DNA of 44,517 bases from NCBI GenBank assembly GCA_016764435.1, contig JAESRX010000020.1, forward strand, positions 1-44,517, in the 5' to 3' direction. A program made the position numbers and the translations under genes. The stretch comes from Flavobacteriaceae bacterium. GTDB lineage: Bacteria; Bacteroidota; Bacteroidia; Flavobacteriales; Flavobacteriaceae. This document shows, in pieces, positions 7,511 through 16,335 of this stretch; positions within the stretch are counted from its first letter, which is position 1, and the number at the start of each line of letters is the position of its first letter. The notes below the pieces were generated by a model. The model was not told where the DNA came from and searched no databases. It saw only the letters and a list, made by a program, of their open reading frames with translations.

Positions 7511-9892
7511 ATGCGCGTCTTAAAAAAAATAATATTTTTTATCGTTGGTCTTCTCATTATCCTTGCACTTGCTGGTTTTTTTTATGCCAATTACCAAAAA
7601 CCAACTTATAAAGGAAATTTAGAGTTACAAAACATCAACACCCCCACTACTGTCTATTTTGACGAGTATGGAATTCCACATATTTACGCAGAGAACCAAT
7701 TGGATGCGCTTACCACATTAGGGTATGTGCATGCCCAAGACAGGCTTTGGCAAATGGAGTTGATGCGTAGAATATCTCCCGGAAGACTTTCTGAAGTTTT
7801 TGGTGATGTGATGCTAAAGAATGATAAATTCTTTAAGAGTTTAGGCATCGAAGAGGCCAGTAAGGAAGCGGTTAAAAATATTGATAAAACGGGAGCTCCT
7901 TACCTACTAGCCATGGCATATTTAGACGGAATTAATCAATATATCGCCCAAGGAAAAACACCTATAGAATACCGTATTCTAGGCTTAGAAAAAGAAGTAT
8001 TTGTATTAGAGGATGTCTATAATATTTTTGGATATATGGCCTTTAGTTTCGCTATGGCACATCAGACTGACCCTGTGTTAACGAACATTAAAAATAAACT
8101 AGGGACTCCCTATCTAAAAGACCTCAGCATACATGTAAATCCTGATACAGAAATAATCAGAACAACTAACGGCTCCAATAATATCATGGCCTCAGAAGTA
8201 GCAAAAATCATGGGAAAATCTCCTGTCCCTCCATTTATTGGCAGTAATAGTTGGGTAATTGCTCCTGAAAAAACAAGTACAGGAAGTGTTATTTTTGCCA
8301 ACGACCCACATATTGCTTATTCCCAACCATCCGCTTGGTACGAAGCACATATTCACACACCCGATTACGAAATGTACGGTTATTATTTAGCAGGAATCCC
8401 CTTTCCTTTACTCGGACATAACAGAGAATATGCCTATGGAATAACCATGTTTGAAAATGATGACATCGACTTCTATGAAGAAGAAGATCATCCTACAAAT
8501 AAAGAACTTTACAAATATAAGGAGGGCTATAAAAAGTATAAAACTGTTACAAAAACGATCACTATAAAAGGAGCACCTTCACTTGAATACAGCTATAAAT
8601 TAAGTGACCACGGTCCAATAATGAATGATGTAATAGATGGAATCAATTCCGAAAACCCAATAGCTATGTGGTGGGTATTCACAAAATTCCCGTTAAAAAC
8701 CATGAAAGCGATGTATAAAATATCACATGCAAGCTCTATGGACGACGTTGAAGAAGGAGCCTCCTTAATACATGCTCCAGGCTTAAATATCATGTATGGA
8801 GATGCTAAAAATAATGTAGCATGGTGGGCTACAGGAAAACTGTACAAACAAGCAGCTCACGTAAACAGAAAATTTATTTTAAACGGAAGCTCCGGAAATG
8901 ATGACCCCATAGAATACTTAGACTTCACACAGAACCCTAAGGCAAAAAACCCTACGTGGCATTACGTATACTCTGCTAACAACCAGCCAGACAGTATAGC
9001 AGGGATGTTATACCCGGGCTATTATCTACCAGAAGACCGCGCTAAGAGAATTGTACAATTGATTGAAGAAAAAGACACTTGGGACTCCAAAAGCACCCAA
9101 AAAATGATCACAGATGTAACCTCTCCGGTTTCCGTAGAAATTATCAAAGAATTCACCGCTATTTTAAATCCTGATGATTTCACTAAAAAAGAACTCGAAG
9201 TCATTGCAATTTTACAAAAATGGGACGGTTCTAATACTATTAGCTCAATAGCACCTACTATCTATAACAAATGGGTATATTTGTACCTTGAAAACACCTT
9301 GTCTGATGAGTTGGGAGAACAAACATTCCAACAAATTCTAAATACCTATGTTATGAAACGTAGCATTGCAAAATTAATTCGTACAAATTCCTCCATTTGG
9401 TGGGACGACATACATACAAAGGATCATAAAGAGTCAAGGCAAGAAATCCTTTCTAAATCCCTTAAACAAACCGTTACTTTTTTAGAAAAGCAACTAGGCA
9501 CAGCGATTAAAGAATGGAATTGGAGTCGTGTCCATACCTTAGAACACAATCATGTTTTAGGTGAGGTAGCGCTCTTAAGAAAATATTTTAACATAGGACC
9601 ATTCCCCATAAACGGAGCGAGAGAAGTGATCAACAACAGTGGTTTCGACTATGACAAAACCGGTATATACAAGGTGAAATCTGGTCCTTCTACAAGGCGT
9701 GTTATTGATTTTTCTGACATAGAAAACAGTGTTAGTATAAATCCAACAGGACAGTCTGGAAATGTTTTTAGTCCCCATTATAAAGATCAATTCGAAATGT
9801 ACAACAAAGGGTTATTTCGTAAGATGAAGTTAAATAAAGAAGAAATTATAAATCACTCAACAAAACTAATATTTACACCAACTAATGAATAA
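7511..9892 (+). CDS. Penicillin acylase family Ntn hydrolase
   Basis: 793 aa. An N-terminal signal anchor (about residues 5-27) places it in the periplasm or envelope. It is a penicillin-amidase-type precursor: an alpha-chain region (about 40-230), then the autocleavage site before S245 in the motif PFIGSNSWVIAP. The new N-terminal Ser is the nucleophile of this family. Further family signs are NDPHIAY after it, HNREYAYGIT and the C-terminal segment IDFSDIENSVSINPTGQSGN. Family members hydrolyse side-chain amides of beta-lactams, N-acyl-homoserine lactones or other acyl amides; the substrate cannot be told from sequence alone. The gene overlaps the LacI regulator by 8 nt, so the two are co-transcribed. 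Confidence 0.9.
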   Translation: MRVLKKIIFFIVGLLIILALAGFFYANYQKPTYKGNLELQNINTPTTVYFDEYGIPHIYAENQLDALTTLGYVHAQDRLWQMELMRRISPGRLSEVFGDVMLKNDKFFKSLGIEEASKEAVKNIDKTGAPYLLAMAYLDGINQYIAQGKTPIEYRILGLEKEVFVLEDVYNIFGYMAFSFAMAHQTDPVLTNIKNKLGTPYLKDLSIHVNPDTEIIRTTNGSNNIMASEVAKIMGKSPVPPFIGSNSWVIAPEKTSTGSVIFANDPHIAYSQPSAWYEAHIHTPDYEMYGYYLAGIPFPLLGHNREYAYGITMFENDDIDFYEEEDHPTNKELYKYKEGYKKYKTVTKTITIKGAPSLEYSYKLSDHGPIMNDVIDGINSENPIAMWWVFTKFPLKTMKAMYKISHASSMDDVEEGASLIHAPGLNIMYGDAKNNVAWWATGKLYKQAAHVNRKFILNGSSGNDDPIEYLDFTQNPKAKNPTWHYVYSANNQPDSIAGMLYPGYYLPEDRAKRIVQLIEEKDTWDSKSTQKMITDVTSPVSVEIIKEFTAILNPDDFTKKELEVIAILQKWDGSNTISSIAPTIYNKWVYLYLENTLSDELGEQTFQQILNTYVMKRSIAKLIRTNSSIWWDDIHTKDHKESRQEILSKSLKQTVTFLEKQLGTAIKEWNWSRVHTLEHNHVLGEVALLRKYFNIGPFPINGAREVINNSGFDYDKTGIYKVKSGPSTRRVIDFSDIENSVSINPTGQSGNVFSPHYKDQFEMYNKGLFRKMKLNKEEIINHSTKLIFTPTNE

Positions 9893-10919
9893 AAGAATAA
9901 CGATAAAAGAGATTGCTAAAGTATTAGGTGTTTCCGTCTCTACAGTTTCAAAAGCACTGCATGACAGTTATGAAATAAGTACAGAAACAAAAAAAAGAGT
10001 ACAAGAATACGCGAAGGCCCAAAACTACAAACCTAATAGCCTCGCCTTAAGCTTACAAAATAAACGCACTAAAACCATCGGTGTTTTAGTGCCAAATATA
10101 TTAAATACATTTTTTGCCAGAGTCCTAAATGGAATTGAAGCTGAAGCAACGAAACACGGGTATAAACTTATCACTTGTTTCACCAATGAATCGTATCAGA
10201 AAGAGGTAGATACTATTGAAATGCTAGCAAACGGAACCATCGATGGTTTTTTAGCCTGCCTATCCCAAGAGACCTTAAAAAAAGAGAAATTTGACCATTT
10301 TCAAGAATTGGAAGGACAGGATATTCCACTGGTACTTTACGACCGAGTAAGCAGTGAAATTAACTGTGATAAAGTGGTTATAGACAATGTGAAAAGTGCG
10401 TATAAAGCCACAAAGTACTTAATGAACCTAAACTGTAAAAACATTGCATTTATTTCGACCATACACGGTTTAAATGTGGGGAAATTTAGAGCTAAAGGCT
10501 ATAAAAAAGTACTTAAAAAATACAATCAAAATTTCTCTAAGAAGAACATGGTGAAATTAGAAAGTAAAGAAAACCTACGTAAAAACATCGAAAAATTACT
10601 TCAAGATGACACTATAGATGGAATTTTCACTGTAGATGAAACTTCCGCAGCTACTGCTATTCAGGTCCTAAATAAACTAGGAAGAAAAGTCCCTGAAGAT
10701 GTGTCTTTAATAGGTTTTACAAATGGAATTTTATCAAAACATATTTCGCCTCCATTAACTACGGTGAACCAATTTGGAAGTAAAATTGGTGAAAATGCAA
10801 TACGCATGTTAATTGAACGACTAGAGAATAAAGGAGAGCCACTTCCTTATAGAGTGAATTTAATCCGAACAGAGATTATTGAAAGAAAATCTACAAGACG
10901 CTATATCGCTAAGGCATAA
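9885..10919 (+). CDS. LacI-family transcriptional regulator
   Basis: 344 aa. The N-terminal LacI helix-turn-helix (residues 4-50: ITIKEIAKVLGVSVSTVSKA, then the hinge region NYKPNSLALSL) is followed by a periplasmic-binding-protein-like effector domain (about 60-340; GVLVPNILNTFFARVLNGIE, PLVLYDR, DGIFTVDE, PEDVSLIGF, PPLTTV). It starts inside the end of the acylase gene (ATGAATAA overlap), so it is translationally coupled and probably controls its own operon. LacI proteins usually sense sugars or related small molecules; the ligand is not determined. A strong terminator follows. Confidence 0.93.
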   Translation: MNKRITIKEIAKVLGVSVSTVSKALHDSYEISTETKKRVQEYAKAQNYKPNSLALSLQNKRTKTIGVLVPNILNTFFARVLNGIEAEATKHGYKLITCFTNESYQKEVDTIEMLANGTIDGFLACLSQETLKKEKFDHFQELEGQDIPLVLYDRVSSEINCDKVVIDNVKSAYKATKYLMNLNCKNIAFISTIHGLNVGKFRAKGYKKVLKKYNQNFSKKNMVKLESKENLRKNIEKLLQDDTIDGIFTVDETSAATAIQVLNKLGRKVPEDVSLIGFTNGILSKHISPPLTTVNQFGSKIGENAIRMLIERLENKGEPLPYRVNLIRTEIIERKSTRRYIAKA

Positions 10920-10940
10920 CTCAGACAATATAAACTACTA

Positions 10941-10977
10941 AAAAACCTCCTTATTTTAAAAAATAAGGAGGTTTTTT
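10941..10977. terminator. Rho-independent terminator, probably bidirectional
   Basis: A perfect 16-bp inverted repeat (AAAAACCTCCTTATTT / AAATAAGGAGGTTTTT) with a 4-nt loop at 10957-10960. The A-rich left arm and T-rich right arm let it work for both the LacI gene (plus) and the convergent CYTH gene (minus). Confidence 0.9.
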
Positions 10978-11005
10978 TACAATGCTATTCTACCGTATCT
11001 AATTC

Positions 11006-11482
11006 CTAGTCTCCCCATTTTTCAAATGGATGGGACATTAAACAAGCATTGTAATATTTAGTATCTCCGGTTACTTCTTCCCCTAACCAATCTGGTTTTT
11101 CAAAAGAATACGCTTCAGAAGGCAACTCTATTTCAGCCACCACTAAACCTTGATTCTCTCCATAAAACTCGTCTACTTCAAAGGTCAATCCACTGGCTTC
11201 AGGAATTAGAAATCGCGTCTTCTCAATTACTCCTTTTTCACATAACAACAGTAATTCCTTAGCTTCCTGTAGTGGGATTTCTCGTTCCCATTCATACCGC
11301 GTAGTTCCGCTAGCATTCCCGATCCCTTTAATGGTTAAAAACCCCGTGTTATCCGAAATACGTACCCGAACCGTACGGACCGCTACTGAGGACAAGTAGC
11401 CCTGAGATATTCTCACGTTGGAAGTTGCAAGTGACTTGTACGCTCCTTTTACTAAGAACTTACGTTCTATTTCTTGTGCCAT
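11006..11482 (-). CDS. CYTH domain protein (triphosphate tunnel metalloenzyme-like)
   Basis: 158 aa, full length for a stand-alone CYTH protein. The N-terminal ExExK signature is present as E4-I-E6-R-K8 in MAQEIERKFLV. Later strands carry the basic and acidic residues typical of the tunnel: RTVRVRI, GFLTIKG, YEWEREI, FEVDEF and VAEIELP. CYTH enzymes hydrolyse inorganic triphosphate or thiamine triphosphate, or act as class IV adenylate cyclases; bacterial short members are most often triphosphatases. It has its own promoter and is not part of the pigment operon, which ends just upstream of it. Confidence 0.9.
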   Translation of the reverse strand: MAQEIERKFLVKGAYKSLATSNVRISQGYLSSVAVRTVRVRISDNTGFLTIKGIGNASGTTRYEWEREIPLQEAKELLLLCEKGVIEKTRFLIPEASGLTFEVDEFYGENQGLVVAEIELPSEAYSFEKPDWLGEEVTGDTKYYNACLMSHPFEKWGD

Positions 11483-11540
11483 TTTATAGTATTATGATAG
11501 AAAACAATGGGACTTCCCAAATTCTCGAATGATTCAATCA

Positions 11541-11572
11541 CAAAAATAATAATTAAAAACAGACAGTCCAAA
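11541..11572 (-). promoter_or_regulatory. Bacteroidota-type promoter for the CYTH gene
   Basis: On the minus strand: TTTG (11569-11572), 20 nt, then TATTTTTG (11541-11548). This fits the TTTG-N19-TAnnTTTG consensus. The expected transcript leader is about 50 nt. The -33 box sits inside a 13-nt palindrome (11566-11578). Confidence 0.6.
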
Positions 11573-11578
11573 TTGGAC
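11566..11578. promoter_or_regulatory. Palindromic operator candidate GTCCAAATTGGAC
   Basis: Two perfect 6-bp arms (GTCCAA/TTGGAC) around a central A, overlapping the -33 box of the CYTH promoter. The placement fits a repressor site, but no second copy was found in the window. Confidence 0.35.
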
Positions 11579-11583
11579 ACAAA

Positions 11584-11622
11584 AAAAAACAGTAGAAGCC
11601 TGTATTGCTTCCACTGTTTTTT
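11584..11622 (-). terminator. Terminator at the end of the flexirubin operon
   Basis: Stem arms AAAAAACAGTaGAAGC (11584-11599) and GCTTCcACTGTTTTTT (11607-11622) with one mismatch and a 7-nt loop. On the minus strand it follows the last cluster gene by 18 nt and ends in a run of T. It also insulates the CYTH promoter. Confidence 0.85.
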
Positions 11623-11640
11623 CATAAAAAATTGAAAAAA

Positions 11641-12240
11641 TTATTTCGCTTTTTTACGAATATAATTCGCTATGTTTTTTCCTAGCTTCGCATAACAGTG
11701 AGAGATTCTAAAACCACTGTCATAATCGTTTCCAAAAGCGCCATTCCCAGGAACATCTCTATAGGTTCCTTCTAATAAAATAATGGTTGGATCTGTTTTT
11801 TTATATACGGTCACTATGGCGTCTATTTCTGCATTATGTCTTACAATCCCTATATTATACCCTGCATAAAGCTTCGTTGTATGTATTTTAATCACATAGC
11901 TTGCGTCAGAATTTTCAGTAACGGAAACCATATCATTTACGAATCTTTTGTTAAAAGATTCCAGAAACATTGGGTGGTACCTTTCTTCACGGTCATTAAA
12001 CCAAGTTTTTTTAAATTTCTCTCCACTCCCCGGATTCTTAGTTTCTCTTTTGTCCATTTTCTCTTTTAAAAACGCGACTTCAGAATCAAATTTTGGGATT
12101 TTTAAATCATGATATTCAAAAATCACATCAAATTGGCGGATGCCTTTTAAATTTTTGATGCTCCCTTCAGTTACTTTCATTTTCTGTGCAAATGAAGATA
12201 CTGCACACATTACTGTTAAAATTAATACTATCTTTTTCAT
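11641..12240 (-). CDS. Secreted protein of unknown function, last gene of the pigment operon
   Basis: 199 aa. A clear signal peptide (MKKIVLILTVMCAVSSFAQ, cleavage about residue 19) and no lipobox or further membrane segment point to the periplasm. The body is mixed alpha/beta with a SYVIKIHTTKLYAGYNIGI strand pair and a C-terminal NIANYIRKKAK helix. I do not recognise a named domain; the fold hints resemble small secreted proteins that bind envelope lipids, but this is speculation. It lies 12 nt downstream of the acyltransferase gene and directly before the operon terminator, so it is expressed with the cluster. Confidence 0.75.
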   Translation of the reverse strand: MKKIVLILTVMCAVSSFAQKMKVTEGSIKNLKGIRQFDVIFEYHDLKIPKFDSEVAFLKEKMDKRETKNPGSGEKFKKTWFNDREERYHPMFLESFNKRFVNDMVSVTENSDASYVIKIHTTKLYAGYNIGIVRHNAEIDAIVTVYKKTDPTIILLEGTYRDVPGNGAFGNDYDSGFRISHCYAKLGKNIANYIRKKAK

Positions 12241-12252
12241 ATCTATTTGTTT

Positions 12253-13392
12253 TTAGTTTAGTAATTTTTGAATCAAAGCTTCCTTATTTGCAATTGGTTT
12301 GGCATACATCGTAATTAATCTGTAATTAACATCTTCATTCACAGCTTTAAACATGTATTTTTTGAAATTCTCCAATTCATTTACAGAATAATGACGATCG
12401 TATTTCTTATCATTATACAGCAAATCATAGGCCATATAATTCGTTTTATTTAATTGGTAATTTCTATAAACTATTCGGTCTATCTCTAGAGCAATAGCAA
12501 TGGCATCTTTCTTTTTATTGTTTAAGAAGTTGATGTTTTCTAAATTCAACTTTTCAAAGACCAATTTCACTTTTCCTTTGTACTCTTTTATTCCCTTTAC
12601 AATACTGTTTAGATTTTCAAATTTAGATTTATTATACACCCCTGTTTTGTCCAATAAGCTCATTTCATTTGCTTTTTCAAACGCACATGGTTCATATTCA
12701 AAAGAAATGGTAGACACCACTATGTTTAATTCTTTCATCGATTGTTTAATATCAGCACCTCCACTTAAAAGCAACATTTTTATGAGTCCTGGAGCTGTTT
12801 TATCATCTCCATCCTTCGTCCGTCCATTTCCTTGAGCAATCCATGAAGAGACCTTTTTTTCCACGATGGAATAGCGTAAATATTTAGACAAATTAATGGA
12901 GTTTTTTAACATCTCCGATTTGTTTTTAGATCTAAAAACAGTAAACATATTATTTAATTTGGCCACTGCTTTCATGGTAGAATTTACCATTAAGTTATCA
13001 CCTAGTGATATTTCGGTAAATGTTTTCCCTAAATCATACAAGTGGTTCTGAAGCAACGCTGAGTCTAGAAAAATATCTCTATGATTAGAGATAAACAGAC
13101 AATTAGAAGTGTCAATATTCTCCAACCCTTCAATTTCGAAAGAACTCATACTATTACGAATAGAATCTTTAATAATCATTTCTATAAATTCCACTTGAAA
13201 ATCTGCGCAAGAATGACAGGCTTTCAATTTTGAAATTATTTCATTTTCCGTCCAATTTGGATGAAAAAACTGTACTCCTTTTACAAATTCATTTTGAGTC
13301 TCCAACCAACGTAATGCTTCCGTAACTTGATTGTTTGTATAAGGCGATATTTTAGCTAATTCTACGTCCATTTTTATTTTTTTATGATGCAT
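12253..13392 (-). CDS. PlsC-like 1-acylglycerol-3-phosphate acyltransferase family protein
   Basis: 379 aa from the ATG at 13392; an ATG at 13371, 2 nt after the ligase stop, gives 372 aa and is equally likely. The acyltransferase core carries FISNHRDIFLDSA with H104 and D110 (spacing H-x5-D instead of the classical H-x4-D) and the second block IAQGNGRTKDGDD (186-198) where PlsC has the EGxR motif. There is no signal peptide or clear membrane helix, so it is probably a peripheral inner-membrane or cytosolic enzyme. In this operon it may transfer the aryl-polyene acyl chain or fatty acyl chains to a hydroxyl acceptor. It follows the ligase gene almost without a gap. Confidence 0.8.
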   Translation of the reverse strand: MHHKKIKMDVELAKISPYTNNQVTEALRWLETQNEFVKGVQFFHPNWTENEIISKLKACHSCADFQVEFIEMIIKDSIRNSMSSFEIEGLENIDTSNCLFISNHRDIFLDSALLQNHLYDLGKTFTEISLGDNLMVNSTMKAVAKLNNMFTVFRSKNKSEMLKNSINLSKYLRYSIVEKKVSSWIAQGNGRTKDGDDKTAPGLIKMLLLSGGADIKQSMKELNIVVSTISFEYEPCAFEKANEMSLLDKTGVYNKSKFENLNSIVKGIKEYKGKVKLVFEKLNLENINFLNNKKKDAIAIALEIDRIVYRNYQLNKTNYMAYDLLYNDKKYDRHYSVNELENFKKYMFKAVNEDVNYRLITMYAKPIANKEALIQKLLN

Positions 13393-14675
13393 CTCTTGTC
13401 AATAAAGAGCATCGGTTTTCTACTCATTTTAGGGAATTTAAGAGTAGATACTTCTTGTTCTGACAAAAACGCTATATAAGGTAAGACTCTTAATTTAGCT
13501 CTAAAGTGATCTTTCAATCTTTTTACCAAATTTTCGTCAGGATTTTTCGCGAACAATTTAATCGTAATTTTATCTGTATCTATTTCATTTTTATCCAACT
13601 CTATTATGTAACTCAATACATCTGGAAAATCATCCAGAAGATTATACATTGCAGGAGGATAAAGTGTGGTCCCTTTATATTTAATCATCTGTTCTTTCCT
13701 ACCTATAACGGGACCAAGCCTTGTGGTATTCCTACCGCATTTACAAGGAGCATTATGGGCTTTTACAATATCCCCCGTTTTAAATCGAAGTAATGGCATT
13801 GCCTCCATCCCTAAAGTAGTAATGACTAATTCTCCTTCTTGGCCATCTTCCACATTGTTATTATCATCATCTAAAATCTCTATAATAATCAATTCTGGAT
13901 GTTGATGTCCTCCGTTTTGATATTCACACTCCGCAAAAGCCGTATTCATCTCTGTAGAGGCATAGGTAGAATACAACTCGATGTCCCACGATTCTTTTAT
14001 CTTTTTCGAAAGCGTATTGTCTTCAAAATTTTGATTTTTTAAAGGCTCTCCTATACAGACAACCCCCTTGACAGAACTTGCATTAATATCTATATTATTA
14101 TCCTTTGCAAATTGAATCATTTTCAACAAAAATGAAGGAACTGCGATAAGGTATGTAGGCTTAAATTTAGAGATAGAATCCCATTGTAATTCCGGCACCC
14201 CTGCTCCTACACGAATAATCCCTGCTCCTAGCTCCCTCGCACCTAAATAATATGCCAAACCTGCTATAAACCTCCTGTCCATAGTCACCATCAGTTGAAT
14301 CAAATCCTTATCACTAATCGTAGAACAGGAAAGTGACATGGCTTCATTATAAGCAATTCTATTTAAATCTTTCTCCGTCAATCCAAAAAACACAGGTTTC
14401 CCTGTCGTTCCGGAAGTAGTTACGTAGTCTATTATTTTTGAGGAATCTACACAGAAAAAATCTGTATTATACCTTTGCAAATCGTCCTTAGTTGTAACTG
14501 GTATTTTTTGCAAATCCTCCAAACAATGAATCCCTTTATAATCTATGTCGTGCTTTTCAAATACACGTTGATAAAAAGGTGATTTCTCGTGAAGGTATCT
14601 CATGAGTTCCTGTAATTTATTATTTTGAAACTCTTTTATCGCTGCTGTTGTTTTTTTCTCAATATCAGGAATCAT
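13374..14675 (-). CDS. Adenylate-forming acyl ligase (phenylacetate-CoA ligase-like)
   Basis: 433 aa from the ATG at 14675. This start is chosen because AAGGAGA, the best Shine-Dalgarno site noted in the window, sits just before it; an ATG at 14711 would overlap the previous gene by 47 nt. Motifs: VTTSGTTGKPVFFG (P-loop, about 85-98), LYSTYASTEM (adenine/aryl motif), RFKTGDIV, CKCGRNTTRLGPVIGR (Cys-x-Cys element of PaaK-type ligases) and the C-terminal GRKEQMIKYKG. It should activate a carboxylate, most likely the 4-coumarate made by the ammonia lyase, to CoA or ACP thioester as starter of the aryl polyene. Substrate is inference from context; the enzyme class is clear. Confidence 0.88.
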   Translation of the reverse strand: MIPDIEKKTTAAIKEFQNNKLQELMRYLHEKSPFYQRVFEKHDIDYKGIHCLEDLQKIPVTTKDDLQRYNTDFFCVDSSKIIDYVTTSGTTGKPVFFGLTEKDLNRIAYNEAMSLSCSTISDKDLIQLMVTMDRRFIAGLAYYLGARELGAGIIRVGAGVPELQWDSISKFKPTYLIAVPSFLLKMIQFAKDNNIDINASSVKGVVCIGEPLKNQNFEDNTLSKKIKESWDIELYSTYASTEMNTAFAECEYQNGGHQHPELIIIEILDDDNNNVEDGQEGELVITTLGMEAMPLLRFKTGDIVKAHNAPCKCGRNTTRLGPVIGRKEQMIKYKGTTLYPPAMYNLLDDFPDVLSYIIELDKNEIDTDKITIKLFAKNPDENLVKRLKDHFRAKLRVLPYIAFLSEQEVSTLKFPKMSRKPMLFIDKRCIIKK

Positions 14676-16335
14676 GTAATCTCCTTTTAATTTTTTTGAT
14701 GTATTTTTCAATCTCTTTTCTATTTGGGACCGTTGTTATTTCCCTATCTAATGCCGCAGTAAACATGTCCAATGCTGCTTGATATTGCTTTTTATTATAA
14801 TAATAACATCCCACTAAGTAATAACTCTCCCAGTAAGATGGATTTAATAATATAAAGTTATTAATTTTTTCGATAGGATAGTACTTGTTTTCTAAAATGA
14901 TTGCTGCTAAGTTCCTTTTTTCCTTTCTGTACTGTTCATACATTTTGTAAGCATCCGAAAAAAGAAAAGGATCTTTTTTAATTCGTAAAGCCTCCATGGA
15001 AACACTTGCTTTCTGTGTTTTATAATTGGAAAAAACACTGTCTAAATTATAGGCCGTAAAAGCCCCCAATTGATACGGGTTTGAAGAAACCCATACGGTC
15101 TTTTTATGTGGTTGAAACACAATTGCATGATGTGCTAATAGTTGATTCAGTGATTTCTCATTACCATAGCCTATTTTCTTATCCAGTAAACCTTCCTTAT
15201 TCCTGAGGATTCCTACGGCCTTTTCTGGGGTCATAATCTCACCTTCTAATAACTCCACCATTCTATCATACCTATATTTAGAATGGCTATTAGAGATATG
15301 TGCTGTATTCCGATCATCGTTTTTGTACGCTTTACTTTGGAAATGATTTGAGCAAATCAATTGACTGTTGTTATCTACGCGATAAACCCCGAAATTTTTA
15401 GGTGAAATTTCAATTAGAACAGCGCTGTTGTCAATGGCGCTTCCTATCATCAATGATTCAGAGACAAACACTTCTTTTTGTTTGGCTATTGCAATGGCCT
15501 CCTCTAGGGTCGCTGCATATTGTAAAATTTCTCTCGAGACTAAAGATATTGGCGTTTTTGCAAGTAGCGGAATGTTAGATTTCCCTGCGTTTATAGTCAC
15601 GGTCAGCCCCTGATCATTCATTCCAGACATAACACCGATCATTCCTGCCCAAGACACAGACATGTATTTATAGCCCTTTTCTGGTTGCACAAATGCAATT
15701 ATTTTTTCTTTGGCAAAATCATCATTTAGGTAAAAATCAAAATTACGTCCTATGATCAAACCACCGTCCGCTGTGTTTTCTCCCCAACTTGCAAAGGAAG
15801 AACAACCTACCAATGCTAAATCTTGCAATGCATGCCCCAAATCATGTGCACTATGTAAATACAAACTCATGGCATATTTACTCGCAAATTTCTCCGAATC
15901 GTTCGACGCATATCTCGAAACTCCATACATCTCTGCCTTGTATTCCTCCTGAATATATTTGTGTAAATCCCTATTATAAAACGCTAGAAACTTTCGCAAT
16001 AGGTATTGTTTTAGTTTTGAAGGAACCATCTTATCTATTTTACTTAAAAAGATCTCTTCTTGTTGTATGAGTTGCGTTTCTGTTAAATGTCCAATATTAT
16101 TTCCTAGATCTCTGGGATTGTTTCCAAAGGCAATAAGTTCCCACTGGCCGAATCTATTTTTACGAAAACTACTTTTCCCTTTAAAAAACAAGGAATCATT
16201 CACGGAAATTTTCTCCTTATTTTCAAGCACATAAGTATCTATATCTTTGACTACAAAGCTTGATTTATTAATGCCACACGAGGAAACAAAAACAAGTAAA
16301 ACTAAGCAGTAAAAAGGGATAGATCTATGCATCAT
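14665..16335 (-). CDS. C45-type Ntn hydrolase/acyltransferase lipoprotein with C-terminal helical repeats
   Basis: 556 aa. Signal sequence with lipobox VSSC (C20 as the lipidated residue), so it is exported and anchored in the envelope. The central domain is of the peptidase C45 / acyl-CoA:6-APA acyltransferase / choloylglycine-hydrolase superfamily: catalytic Cys178 in ALVGCSSFASWG, then NTADGGLIIGRNFDF with the conserved Arg and Asp, and LTVTINAGK. Residues from about 440 form TPR-like helices. No propeptide cut is needed in the usual sense, but the Cys would become N-terminal after autoproteolysis in this family. Possible job: making or breaking the ester (or an amide) of the pigment at the membrane surface (inference). 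Overlaps the FAD oxidoreductase gene by 11 nt. Confidence 0.8.
   Translation of the reverse strand: MMHRSIPFYCLVLLVFVSSCGINKSSFVVKDIDTYVLENKEKISVNDSLFFKGKSSFRKNRFGQWELIAFGNNPRDLGNNIGHLTETQLIQQEEIFLSKIDKMVPSKLKQYLLRKFLAFYNRDLHKYIQEEYKAEMYGVSRYASNDSEKFASKYAMSLYLHSAHDLGHALQDLALVGCSSFASWGENTADGGLIIGRNFDFYLNDDFAKEKIIAFVQPEKGYKYMSVSWAGMIGVMSGMNDQGLTVTINAGKSNIPLLAKTPISLVSREILQYAATLEEAIAIAKQKEVFVSESLMIGSAIDNSAVLIEISPKNFGVYRVDNNSQLICSNHFQSKAYKNDDRNTAHISNSHSKYRYDRMVELLEGEIMTPEKAVGILRNKEGLLDKKIGYGNEKSLNQLLAHHAIVFQPHKKTVWVSSNPYQLGAFTAYNLDSVFSNYKTQKASVSMEALRIKKDPFLFSDAYKMYEQYRKEKRNLAAIILENKYYPIEKINNFILLNPSYWESYYLVGCYYYNKKQYQAALDMFTAALDREITTVPNRKEIEKYIKKIKRRLHDS

Noticed and set aside
12500..12835. 111-codon plus-strand ORF
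   Set aside because: Antisense to the PlsC-like gene and rich in Phe/Ser/Leu as expected for a reversed AT-rich gene.
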